Assembly: GCA_001414345.1 (NCBI GenBank)
Contig: LLCB01000294.1
Location: 1 to 64,000, forward strand
Length of the DNA stretch: 64,000 nt
Direction of reading: 5' to 3'
From: Hymenoscyphus infarciens
Taxonomy: Eukaryota; Ascomycota; Leotiomycetes; Helotiales; Helotiaceae
The first letter of the stretch is position 1. Each line of letters begins with the position of its first letter. Made by a program: the position numbers and the translations under genes. Below the pieces are notes generated by a model. That model was not told where the DNA came from and did not search any database. It saw only the letters and a list, made by a program, of their open reading frames with translations. Of the stretch, positions 26,301 through 38,950 are shown piece after piece.

Positions 26301-28640
26301 GTAGTAGTACTAAGAAAACTAGGTAAAATAACTAAGGAGTAGAGTAAGATAAGAGCTTACTAGCTAATAGTACTACTCTTAACTATAGATAAGATTCTTA
26401 AAAAAGTAATAGTATAAAGGCTTATATAGCTTATAAAGGAAATAGTAATACTACTAGAGCTATAAATAAGTAACTAGAAGTACTAAAATATAGAGCTAGT
26501 AATTAGAATAGTAATAGAGAGTATATATATAATATAGGAAAATAAGAGCTATATATCTCTAGCCTAACTAGATATAGTAAGAGCTTTTAACTAAGTAGAC
26601 TATATATAACTACTTTATATATTAAAAGAGAAGAAGGTTTTATAGTAGGTAGTAATATAGATAGAGAGCTTTCTCTTTAGATAAAGAGCTATACTATTCT
26701 TTAATAGATAATTAATAGATAAAAGAGATCTTAAATAAGATATCTTATAAAAATTAGTACTATTACTAATACTATTTATCCTCTTTACTTTAATATTATA
26801 TAAAGACTTAGTAAGAATTAATAAGCTTATTATAATAAGCTTTATAGATAATATAAATCTATTTATAATATTAAAAAGTATAATAGTAAACTATAAGATA
26901 CTTAAGATAGCTTAGAGAGTATATAATAAGTAAGTAAATAAGTAAGAGATAGCTTTTAGCTTAGAGAAGATAGTACTTATATACTTTATAAGAACGAGAG
27001 TATTATAGAGAGAGACGGTCTAGTTTAAGGAGATAAGACTTATACTAGTTAAATATATAAGATTTCTAAGAGTAGAGCTTAATAAGAAACTAAACTAGAA
27101 GGTATACTAAGAAAGAGTCTAGAAGAAGCTTATAATATAGACCTTTATACTTATAAGGCTTACTAGAAAAATATAAAGAGTAGACTACTACTAAGTAAGG
27201 TAGATATATATAGTAGTAATAAGGAGTATAATAGTATATAGGACGTTAATATAGTACTATACTATACTAAAAGAAGGGAATATAAAGGGAATAGTAAGGA
27301 GCTTCTCTATATAATAATTAAGATACTTATAAGTAGTAATAGAAGTATATAAAGCTACTCTAGTTTAGAACCTAGAAGTTAAAGTAGACTATATATTAAT
27401 CGACTTATATCTTAACTTATAGGTAGCTACTTTTAAAAGAAAGTTCTAAAAGTCTAAGCTAGAAGAACTAATCTAGAATACCTATAGATATATAGTAACG
27501 TAGTTAAAGAGGAGAAGAAGAGGTAGACTAATAAAGGTAAGGAAGGTAATACTATACTTATAGAAAGTAAGGTAGAAGTAGAAAAGGGAGTAGAGAGTAG
27601 AAGGAGCGAGATTTAAGTATAATACTATGCTTATAAAATAGAAGAACTGTTTAGAGACTTAAAGAAGAAGAACTTAAGAGAGAAACCTAATATAATATAT
27701 AAAAGCGTTAGATAAAGTAGACTTAGATAAGTAAGAGCTATAAAAAGTCTATAAGAGGCTTACTAAGGCAAAGAGCTTACTACTTATCTAGGTATAAATA
27801 GGGGTAATAGGACTAAACGCCTTCCTCTTTATAAGAAGGGTACTAAACTAGGTTATATTATAGTATATTTATATAAATAGTAAAGAGATAGTAGAACACC
27901 TAGTCCTATTTTACTAAGATATTCTATAAGAAAGAGACATGCTTATAAGAGCTTTAGAGAAGAGGATTAGGGATTTATAAGAGCTAAGAGAGGTACTAGT
28001 AGATAAGAAACTAGTACTAAAAGTAACTACTTAGCTACTTAAGCTAGAGAGACTCTAAGAGTATAAGCTAGTACTAGAATTACTTAAGAAGAGAGAGAAG
28101 AGTAAGGAAGAGGTAAAAGAAAGAGAGGAATAGGAGGAGAAAGCTAAGGTATACTAGAAGGTAAGACCTCGGCTCTAATAATTCTAAAGGTAAATATACC
28201 TCTTATACTACTAATATATACCTTAGTAGGTTAAATATACTAATCTATTATACTCTTCTACTATATTACTAAGTTAGAGAGATAAGCTTTAAATAGATAG
28301 TAGTAGGAACTAAAGAAAAGGAGAATTATACTTATAAAGAAGCTTAAGAAATAAAGAAGAATAAGCTAAAAGGCTATATAAACTAGAATAGAAGATATAC
28401 TACTTACTCTTAGAGCTTAGCCTACAGCCTACGTAGTATAAGAATAATAATAATAATATAACTTCTTTAAATATATATTATAATATTCTAATTAAGAGAA
28501 TATAACTAAATTAATTACTAAAAGAAGTAGAAGTATAAGCTAAAGTTACTAAGTAAATTACTAAAAACTTTAATATAATAGTTTATAAAAACTAATAGAA
28601 GAAGATAATAAGAGAAGAAACTATACTAGAAGTAAAAAGA
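23350..28640 (+). mobile_element. RIP-degraded Tad-type LINE (non-LTR retrotransposon), + strand
   Basis: Conceptual translation, reading through RIP-type stops, recovers two parts. At about 24340-24540 is a gag-like region with a zinc-knuckle layout in which most expected Cys codons are TAT, as TG to TA mutation predicts. From about 25440 to 27500 a pol frame follows, with a thumb-type start (VVVLRKLGK), an RT palm region (AQLDIVRAFNQVD, read with TAG as Q) and an RT active-site box FIDNINLF at 26841 (FVDDVNLL in relatives). Downstream is IAFSLEKIVLIYF, matching the A/F-x-P-E-K-x-x-L-I-H-F signature of fungal Tad-like LINEs. An endonuclease domain should precede it but is too eroded to outline. 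Ends are approximate; no target duplication was found. Confidence 0.75.
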
Positions 28641-28935
28641 AAGAACTAGCTTAGTTAAGTAATTAGTATATAATTAAGGAAAGTCTTTAGATTTAAGCGT
28701 TTTAAGCTTTAAATTAACTTTTTAAGTATTTTATTTAATTATATATAATTTATTAAATTAGTAATATTATAAGCTTTATTTATTGTTTTTATTCTATTTT
28801 ATATATTTATAATCTCTTAATATAAATTTACTTTTTTAAGTAAAACTAATTCTTTTTAGAAAAATATTAGTAGATATACTTAAGTAATAGTAAATATATT
28901 AAAGTCTTATTAATCTTATATACTAGTATCTTTAA
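28615..28935 (+). repeat. Repeat shared with the right half of the Mutator-like element
   Basis: Aligns with 39697-39975: CTAGCTTA, AATTAGTATA, GTCTTTAGATTTAAGC, TTATTTAATTATATATA, ATAAGCTTTATTTA and AATATATTAAA occur in the same order and spacing. This copy is more heavily RIP'd. It may be the eroded end of a related element, or a 3' end shared with the adjacent LINE. Confidence 0.65.
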
Positions 28936-29200
28936 TAGAATAGAATTTACTCTTATAAGAGTTCTATTATATATAAATATACTCTCTACTATCTACATAC
29001 TAGCTCTAGATAATAATCTATAATATATATAAGTAACTTTTAAGCATCTTTATAGTAGTTTAGAAGAGAAAGAAGAAGTTACGAAGTATAAGAAATTCTA
29101 ATATACTAGTAAGTAAGAGCTTCTTATTAGGCCTTAGTATTCTTAGTATAATACTACTATATATTGGAGTAAGAGGCGTTATTATACTAAATTATAGTAT

Positions 29201-29602
29201 AAAGCTAACTCTGAGTTCAATACGTATTGCTTTACGTAAAGCAAATATAGACTATCGAGGCATCGGCGGATCACCGTCGTTCGGAAATAACAGGAAGGCG
29301 GGGAACACGCACATGAGCTGTTGGCGGTGAATCAAGTCACAGAAATGATCAATTCTCAGCAGTTGATCGAGTTGTGGAATTGCCTGCTGGTAGGAATGGA
29401 GCTAGACGAATTATAGAAATGGAGGGTGAAGAGATGGTACTCGTAGTGTATAATTGCGTTTAAGTGGATCCCGGTCCGCGGTTTTAAAAGTACTCCGTGG
29501 GAGGTCAAGTCCTCTCCAAACCATCAACCTCGAACGCACTCGTACAACATTAACATCAGCGTGATCCCATACAACTCATCCAATACATCTACTGCGAGCA
29601 AA
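29201..29602. promoter_or_regulatory. Promoter/5' UTR of the first 2EXR gene
   Basis: Normal-composition stretch between RIP island A and the 2EXR start, with CCAAACCATCAACC-type leader sequence near 29516. No motif is named. Confidence 0.4.
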
Positions 29603-31097
29603 ATGGACGTCGAATCCACAATTTCCGGTCAGCCACTGGCAGAACTGCAACCAGCCAGTTTTACCTTTGGCCAGTTTTGGAGCAGGTTCATGACCCGTCG
29701 AGCCCGTGGCAGTCATCCAAGGAATGCAGACCAAGCAAGAAAAGCGATGGAAGAGGAGGAAGAGAGAGAAGAGATTGCTTTATACCAGTCCCAGGATAGA
29801 TTCAACGTTGCAAGAGAGCAGAGAGTTAAAGCATACCACGAGAGACTCCGTACCATGCAAAAGGAGTTCTCGGATTCGGAAGAAGCACTACATGACGGTA
29901 TTCTGACAGCTTTTGGATGGCAAATCCAGGTAATATTTCCCATTTGACGTGTCTTCTTATGTCATGATCTAATTCAGCCGACAGTCTCATGGCGTGGAGC
30001 AAACTCGTAAACTGATCGTGCCTCCATATGCCTTTGACAAGTTCGACGAACTGCCTATGGAATTGAGATTCAGAATATGGTCGTTCGCTTCTCGTGTCGA
30101 GGAACCACGCATTCATGTTCCATTTGGAAGGAGAAATGATGGATATCACTATGATCCAGACTACCGGCGAATGCAACGCCTTCCTTCCGTTTTGCATGCT
30201 TGTCATGAGTCTCGAGGCGAAGCTCTAAAGGTTTTTTCCCTCTTCAGTTCCAGGGTTAGCTTTGCAGGCCCCAGATATCTCAACACCCTCTACGATTCTT
30301 ATTATTTCGGCCATGCAAGCCTTTGGACACACTTCAAGTTACTCATTGACATTTTAATCAAACACAACACCACTCGCACCCTGCCGACCCAGATGTCCAT
30401 GCACTTAGAGCCTGTTAGATCGATACGGCACATAATTGTCGATCAGAAAATTTTCGGGGCTTTGCCACCCGAGGTTTGGACTGAATTCTCATGTTTGAGC
30501 ACCTTGACTATCGCATTTTACCCCTTCAATGATTTGGAAGATGGGGGCGAAGAGGAGGAGCTAGAGTTTTTTGACTCCGTCTCTCCCAAAGACCCAGGAT
30601 TTCTCGAACCAAATCCAAACTCCTACAATGGAGCTCGCGCAGAACGAATAATGACCTACGCCGTTGATTGTTTGAACAAGGCCCAGTTTTCAGGTTGGGT
30701 CAAGCCGGAGATCAAAGTCGTTCAACGTAGGGTGTATGGTAGGGATGTAGACCTCCACGATGAAGAAGAGGCGCGCGAAGCGATGTTAGAGGAGGAGGAG
30801 GAGTACAGGGAAGTAGAGGATGATATCGACGACCATGATTATTTCGAACGGCTTGAAAGGGAGATGATTTTCAACGTACCGATCAGTGAAATCAAACGTT
30901 TCAAGCATCAGTATCACCCAAGTCGCATCGTAGATATTCAAGACGAGCTACACCGGGAGACTAGAAAGAATGGGGTTTTGAGACAGGTAGGGGAATACGT
31001 CTCAGACAGCGAAACAGAGAGTGGTACACAGGTCCCTGCGGTCCGCTTTGGACCAAGCTGGAGCAGCGAGAGCGAGGAGAGCGAGGATGGGTGGTGA
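29603..31097 (+). CDS. 2EXR-domain protein, paralog 1
   Basis: Exons 29603..29929 and 29985..31097 (55-nt GT-AG intron, phase 0), 479 aa. The start is the ATG at 29603 (MDVESTISGQ); an in-frame GTG lies upstream. The second exon opens SHGVEQTRKLIVPPYAF and runs into FDELPMELRFRIWSFA, the hallmark F-x-x-LPxELRxxIW opening of the fungal 2EXR (F-box-like) domain. VLHACHESRGEALKVF follows, the second EXR-type motif. The N-terminal exon is charged and coiled-coil-like (EEEEEREEIALYQSQDRFNVAREQRV). The C-terminus is strongly acidic (EEEEEYREVEDDIDDHD, SESEESEDGW). Molecular function is unknown; the family is expanded in leotiomycetes and other Pezizomycotina. It shares length, intron position and flanking residues with the gene at 44329. 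Confidence 0.85.
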
Positions 31098-31499
31098 TAG
31101 TTTTGTTATTCTCCAATAGTACTTGTATTTTATTTGATCTCAAGCTCTTGATGCTAGTAATGTAATATGATATATATTCTTTTCTGCGCCTTTGGCATAT
31201 AGCTTAGGTATCGTAGACTAACATCTTAGATCTAGAGAAGGATAAGCTAGCTTCTATACCTATGAATATAAACAGAAACCTTGGTCTCAGTATAATTCAA
31301 GATTTTTTGTATATTTTATATTCATAATATAGATAGGAAGATACGAGGTTGTTGTTTTTATTTATTTAGAATAGAAGAGAATTATATACTAGAGCTCTAC
31401 TTATTTAAGTAGTCTGTTTTAAGATACAAGGTTATAAAGCTACTTATCTCATACTTATCTTATTCTTTTTAGCTTTATTACTAGCTAAGAGTATTATTA

Positions 31500-33336
31500 A
31501 AGGAATTAAACTCTTATACTTTAAGTATTACTCTTCTATAGAAAAGTTTTAAATAGTTAGTATAATAGATATAGCTATTATATAACGAACTAGAGAAACG
31601 GACCTCTAGCCGAGTTACTTAGTTAGAAGCCTACGAGCTAGTTAGCCTCTTATTTAAGATTCTTATATCTTATTACGTAGTACGTAGTACTCTACGTGAT
31701 TCTCATAGTTAGATAATAATCTCTCTTTTTTTATTAAGAAACCTATGTCTATTATCTATTAGTATAGATAGTAATATAAGTAATATAAGTATTCTATTTT
31801 ATTACTAGAGTTGTAAAAGCCTCTTCTTATTTAGTTATGTCTTATATATTATAAAATAGACTTTTTAAACTATTTCAAATTCGTTATTATATACGAAGGT
31901 TAATTATAGATACTAGAGCTACTAAGTCTCTTTATATAGCTATTTAAAGAGTTATTTTCTAGTTTAATAAGTATAGTAGTTCTCTTTTAAGTTTAATCTT
32001 TCTTAAGTCTTTATTTTAGATATTCTTAAAAGCTTTATTATAATCTTACTTATTTTAGTATAAGATATTAGTATACTTTACTCTATCTATTATAATATAG
32101 TTATAGCTATAGTATATATAGAGTTCTATAGCTATATTAATATTCTAGAGCTTTATTAGTTTTTAGTAGAAGTATATAAGATAGTACTTCTATATTATTT
32201 AAACTAAAAGTCTATATAATATATCTTACTTTCTTTTAGTTTCTAGTTCTTTAAAAAGACTAATTATTATAAGTTCTTTTGATTTTATTTATTATAGATA
32301 CTCTTAGATATTTATCTATTCTAAAAGTATATTATAATAATACTATTTTATTCTAAATAGCTTTTACTACTAAGTAGTCTATCTAGATATATAATAGTAT
32401 AAAGTTTTTATTCTTTATCTATCTATTCAAAGTAATAGCTAGTTATAACTATTTTATATAATAGACGTTATAATAACTTTCTAGCTATAAAAATAGTATA
32501 TAGTTCTATTATCTTATTCTAAAAGGTTTTTAGTAATACTCTTCTATCTACTATTTTAGCTAAGATATTTATATGTTCTATTATATATATTATAAAACTA
32601 ATTAATAAAAGTCTTCTCTTTAGAGCTAATTTATATACGATCTTAGAGATTACTCTACTAAGAGATATATACTATATATACTCTATTATTATATCTAAGA
32701 TCTCTTCTATTATAGAGTATTTTATTCTATTCTTAAGATATATTATTTAATATAAGTCTTCTAGTAACTTCTTATATAGTATTCTTCTTAGAGTTTTTTT
32801 TTTAAGTATTTTTATATTAATTAATTTAGTTTCTAATATATTATCTAAAGTGCTATATCTAAGGTCTTATATTTTTACTATACTCTACTACTCTATCTCT
32901 TTATATATTTACTTTTATAGATTCTAATATAAAGATAGTATTATAATTAGATTCTTAGTAGATTAACTTTATTTAATAAACTTTTAACTATTATTAATCT
33001 TTTCTTTAAGTTCTAAGAAGTATATAATTTCTTCTATCTAAGCTATATATAATTATACTCTTCTAGAATATCTTTTTAGACTATTAATAGCTATTAGAGA
33101 TATAGAGACTAGATAGCTTCTCTTAGTAGAGTATTAGAAGTTAAACTATTTACTATTATTTCTTTAAAAAGTTAAGCTTAAAGTAGCTCTAAGTATATTA
33201 TAGATCTAGCTATAATAGTAATAGCGCTTACGTCTAGTTTAGAAGTAAAGTCTATATAATAAGTACTACTATTCGCTTTTATACTATATACTTATAAGCT
33301 TTTAATTTTAATACCTTTACTTTTATTCTATACTAG
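31500..33336 (-). mobile_element. L1-like LINE relic, 3' portion (minus strand)
   Basis: Reverse translation from the gypsy boundary downward reads NKSKGIKIKS, then IDFTSKLDVSAITIIARS. This corresponds to the post-RT W-x-k-x-x-G-L-G-l-x-D-f-x-x-k-l-x-A-L region of L1-type elements with Trp/Cys codons turned into stops. It continues directly the protein encoded at 40037-40160 on the other side of the gypsy insertion. The 3' end is not defined. Confidence 0.6.
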
Positions 33337-33341
33337 CTTAT

Positions 33342-33532
33342 TATAATAGCTCTCTATAAATACACAAAGAGAGTACTTATAGAATAGTATCTAATATTAA
33401 GAAAAACTAAACTAAAGAGAAAAGCGAAGAGTATAGATACTCTAGCTTTATTTATATATATTAAGTAAAGCCTTAGTAAAGCCTTAGAATAACCTAGTTA
33501 CGTAAGTAATATATATAACTAGGACTATTATA
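33342..33532 (-). repeat. 3' LTR of the Ty3/gypsy element (intact, 191 bp)
   Basis: TATAATAG..CTATTATA ends form the 8-bp inverted termini expected of an LTR. About 90% identical by eye to the 5' LTR, with most differences C/T or G/A transitions at CA/TG. Confidence 0.92.
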
Positions 33533-36500
33533 CTACTCCTCTATTAAATAGGCCTCTTATAACTAAGTAGCTTTATCCTTCTTTAATATAGAAGTATTAA
33601 CCTCTAGCTTACTATAATCCTCTCTCTTAGCCTTATATACTACTTTCTATAGTAGAAGAGCTTCTAAGAGACTAGCTATCTTTAGCTTCTCTAAATAGAA
33701 CTTCTCTACTAGTTATAGTATATATATTAGTTATTAAGCTAGATACTAATTAAGGTCTTTATTATAACCTTTCTACTTAATTTAGTAATAGAGAGACTAC
33801 TATCTCTTCTTACTAGCTAGTATTTCTTTAACCTCTTATTCCTCTTCTTTATTTATAATAATTAGTAAGAGTAGTATAACTACCTATCTTAGTAAGAGAT
33901 CGTCTATAGCCTTATATAACTTCTTAAGAGCAAAGATAGAGTAGACTTTAATAGAAGCTAGTAGTTATAATTAAAAAGTAGAACCTACTTTCTTAAGAAT
34001 CTTAAAAGAGCTAGTTATCTAGTAGTCTAGCTTTTAGCTTAGTTATTAAGTTACCTAGTCCTTTATTATAATAAAGACTATATCTCCTACTCTAAAATCA
34101 ATATCTTATTTATATTTATTTACGTCTTATTCCTTCTTCTATTAAGCTTTTAATATATTTACTTAGCTAACGTCTAAGACCTCTTAGATCGTCTTTACTA
34201 CTACTATAGCCTCTTCTTATAATAGCTATTCTTTTATATTAGCTAGTTCTAGTATTTACTAGTTAAACGAGGTTCTTAGTATATATCCTTTTTATAACTT
34301 AAAAGACGATATTCTAATAGTACTATAAGATAGTACTAACTATATATAGTCTATTATTAGAAGAATCTTAGACTAATTAGTATAATAATAATTAATATAT
34401 AGTTATAAGTACTAATTAAGATATTAATTTATAATCTTAGTCTAGCTATTAGTTTAAGTATAGTTTATAGTAGAGAGTTAAAGCTAAATACCTAGGATTT
34501 AAGTAAACTCTCTCTAAAACGTAGTAATAAAGTAAGAGCTCTTATCTAATATTATACTTTTTAGAATCTTATAATATTATAGAACGTGTTTAATATATAA
34601 CCTTACTATCTATTTAGAAGTAATATTCTTATAATAGAGTATTAAAATAAACTACTTAAATAAGTAGTCTATTATTATAAATACGTTATTATAACTATAT
34701 TTATTAACTAGAAAGGACTTAAAATCTATAGCTATATATTACTATATATATAGTAGTACTAAGAGTAGGTATAGATAGCTAGGTATTTTATCTTAAGAAA
34801 TGTCTACTCTTCTATATTTATAGTAGTTTTATATATATCTTATAATATTAGCTTTTATATTTTACTAGATATATCTTAAACGTAGAATCTAGTAGGTCTT
34901 ATCCCTTTCTAAGTAAGCTAAAAGTATTTAATTATAAGCCTTATAAATTAGGTCTATTCTTAGTATATCTATATCTAGTACTACTAAGTAGTCTTAGTAA
35001 AGTAAAAGGCCTTCTTCTAAGGTATATAAGGAATTAGTATTAGTTTTAGCTTATACTTATATAGTTTAAAGTATTATAGTATTCTTATTTACTTAGTAGA
35101 TTTATTCTAAAAGTATAAATAATTCTTAGAAGTAGTCTTTATTAACTAGAGCTAGTATAATTAAGCTTATTTCAACCTCTAGGTCTTTAAGTACTTCTAT
35201 ATTAACTTATTCCTTTATTAAGAGTATATAGGTCTAGTACTACTTTTTAAGTTCCTTCTATAAGTATATCTTATTTACTTTATAAGTTAAAGTATCTATC
35301 TTTCTATTCTTATATCTTAAATAGAATATAATAATAAAATAGTACTTAGCTAAGGCTTTAGCCTATCTTACTTAATAAGTAGTAAGTTACTTAGTAGTTA
35401 TAAAGTACTTAAGCGCCTTATAATTAGTATAAATATAGATCTTTAAATAAGTACTTTATAGTTCTAGTCTCTATTTTATAAGTAAGTGTATAATAGTAAG
35501 TAGCTCTTTATTATATATTTTATAGTTATACTTAGCTAGAGATATAGTCTTACTAAAATAGGCTATAAGGTACTCTTCTTTATTAGCTTATTATTATTAT
35601 AATACTCTAATAATAATTCTATTTAAAGTATCTATCTTAATTATAGTAGGAAGATTAGAAGAGTAGTAGTAGAGGATTAGTATAGAGGTAAGTACTACCT
35701 TTAGGTCTTTAAACGCTTCTTAGTACTCTTTATTAAAATTAAAAAATATATTATTCTATATTAGATATACTAAGCGCTTTATAATTACGTTATAGTTCTA
35801 GATAAACCTTTAATAAAAGTTATAGAAACTAAAGAAGCTTTAAACGCCTTTTACTATCTTTAGAGCTTACTATTTCTATACTACTAAGACCTTTTTAAGG
35901 TCTACTTTAATACTATTAGTACTAATAATAAACTTAAGATATTTTATCTTTTTAATATTAAACTTATACTTTTTAATATTAACTTATAACCTAGTATTTT
36001 TAAGATATTAAAAGACTTTTTATATATACTTTTTATATTTAAAAACATTTAATAAGTAGATAAGGATATTATTTAAATAAGTAGAGTAGAAGTTATCTAG
36101 ATAGTTAAATAAGACGTTATTTATATAGTACTAGTAAGTAGATAAGCTATTTATTAGACTAAATAGTAAGACTTTATACTTATATATTCTATAATAGATA
36201 TAAAAAGTAATTAATTCCTTAGTATCTAGATCTATTTATATATAGTAGAAGGCTTACTAGATGTCTAGCTTAGTAAAAATATAAGCTTAACTAATATATA
36301 TAAGTGTTTTATTAATTAAAGGTAATAGATAGTAGTTCTTTTAAGTAAGATTATTAAGTTTTTAGAAGTTAATATAGAAACGTAGTCTTTTATCTACTTT
36401 CTTTATAAATAGAATAGAAGTAGTAAAAGAGGACTAGCTATATTTAATAAAACCTTTATAGAGATTCTTTAAGATATATTCCTTTATAGCTATTAACTCT

Positions 36501-38950
36501 TTTATAAATATCTTATATAAAAGAGAATATCTAAGAGTATTTAAACCTTTAAGATTAATCTTATAGTTATAGTTTTAGTAAAGTAGAAGAGTGTCTAAGA
36601 TAGCCTTAGAAAATACTTCTTTAAAGTTCTAGTACTTATTAGAAAGAGCGATATTAGAGGCTATATCTAGCTTTTAATTAGCTATAATAGTATTAATTTT
36701 ATATATACTTATAGTAAACATTTTACTATTCTTTTAGAGTAAGTAATAATATATTCTTATAGCTAAAATAGCTAAAATGTTAATAATAGAGTCTAACTTT
36801 TTTAAGAGAAAGAGTTTCTAATAATATACTAGAGTAAGTACCTTCTTTATAATACTCTTAAGTTCTTTCTTTATAACCTAGTATTATACTTATATTAAGA
36901 ACTTATAGCCTCCTCTACTATATATAGTTAGAGTATAACTAGTTAAAGTTATAGTATTAATTTTAAGGTAATCTATAAGCTCTAAGAGTCTTTTACCTTA
37001 TTAGTACTATTTATCTATTTTTATAGCTTAGTTATAAGTATTAGATTTATCTTAATAAGAGAGTATAGAGTCTTTTAGTTATATAGTGTCTTAAGAGAGA
37101 GGAGTTAGCTATTAAGTAAAGAAGTAAAGCTTAAGGTTCTTAGACTAGAGTAGTTTTTAATAAGTTATATTAATATTAATATAAAAGTACTTAAAGAACC
37201 TCTAGCCTAAGATAATATTATATAAACCTAAGTCTAAGAGAATAAATAGTATATTAAAGAATTTTTAACTATTTAAGATATAATTTAAAAGAAGATAGTA
37301 TATAGCTTTACTTCTAATTTCTCTATTATATCTATAAATCTTAATAAGAGTAGAAAGTCTTTTAGTCTTTAAACTATAGAACTTTATAAGGTTATAACTA
37401 AGTTATATATTTATAAAAGAAAAGGTATTTACTTTAAGGTTACTAAGAGTAGTAGTTTATATACTAAATCTATTAATAGTTATTATACTAGGTAAAGTAA
37501 ACGCTTTCCTACTAATTAATAACTATAGATTAATCTTAGAAAGATTAATCTTATATTTACTTAAAAAAGAGTCTTCTCTTAAGCTTCTTCGTTTCCTAAC
37601 TCTAAGCTAGTATCTTCTCCTTTAAGCTTTTTAAGGTTAACCTTATATATTCTTAGCTTTAGATAACCTTTAATATAATAACTAGGCTTATTATAGTTAA
37701 AGTACTTATCTAATAGTTCTAGGGTTAAGTAGTTATTTATAGTAGAGGTATTAAGGCGTCTAAGAGAGATAAAAGGGGCTATAGAGGAAGAAGAGCTAGT
37801 AGGTATAGAAGTAGGTATATACTAGTTTAAGATAGAAGGAAAGTTCGTTACTTATACTCTTTAAAAAGTAAGATTTTAAAAGTTATTATTAATACTACTT
37901 ATAAGATTATAAAAGGAGTTTATATCTCTTTTAGCTTAGAACTTAGTAATAATAAGAGATTAGTATAATATAAGAGTTAACTTACTTTATAAGTCTTCTA
38001 CTTAGTCTTATTAAAAAACTTTAGCTTTATCTATAATTTATTAAAACTTAGTATAGAAGTTATTAAAAGTTTCTTCTTTTAATATAATAAAGTCTTAATA
38101 TTAGATATAAGCTTCTTAGTATATATAAGAGCTAATAGTAATATTCTAGAGATAAGTTAATATCTTTTTATAGCTACTAAACTAATCTATAATATTAAAC
38201 TTATATCTTAAGTAAATATAGTTTTAAGCTCTTCTAAAAGTATAGTAGTAGATTAAATTTATTCTTACTTTCTTAAACTTAAAGTAGTTAGTATTAATAA
38301 ATAACTTTACTATAATTTTAGTTTCTTAGGTTATATAGGTAAATTTATCTTTTATAATAAATTAGTAAGAATTAGCTATTCTACTTATCTTCTTTAATAA
38401 TAGAACTATAGAAGAGGAATAAGTTATATTAAGAGTTTATAGCTAAGTAGAGGTATATTAATAAGAAGTACTAGCTATATTTAAAGTATTTACTTTAAGT
38501 TTATAAACTTTACTTATTAATAAGGTTATTACTTTAAGGATTTATTATAAAGTAGAGCTAAGTAAAGGTAATTTAGAGATCTTATACTATAAGGAACTAG
38601 TAGTTATCTTAATAAGAGGAGGTAGTAGTAGTATAGTAATAGCTAGTATATATGTTTTAGTAGGTTAAGTTCTTAAACTAGATTAGAATATAACGTTAAT
38701 AGAAGAGAGAAGAGAGATTAGCTCTACTAACTCTAAAGTAGAGTAGAATAGTTCTTAGGTTAATAGGTTACTTTTAAAGGACTCGACGTAGCTAATAGAA
38801 GAACGCTAGACCTTACTACTTAATATAAATAGGTTTAGCTTTATAGAGAATAATAGTAAATTTAAGAGATTTAATATAAGTAAATATATATATTATTATT
38901 AAGATATTAGTAAAAGCCTTCCTAGGTAAAGAGAGAGAGTTTAGTTTTAG

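Larger units (their letters stand above)
18470..29200. repeat. RIP island A (10.7 kb)
   Basis: Extreme AT richness with near-absence of CA/TG and abundant TA marks heavy RIP. Contents that can be named are a hAT-like terminus (18485), two copies of repeat R1 (21296-21525, 21675-21985), a + strand LINE (about 23350-28640) and a repeat shared with the Mutator-like element (28615-28935). The stretch 18720-23350 otherwise shows no recognisable protein in any frame that I could translate. Normal composition resumes near 29200. Confidence 0.9.
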
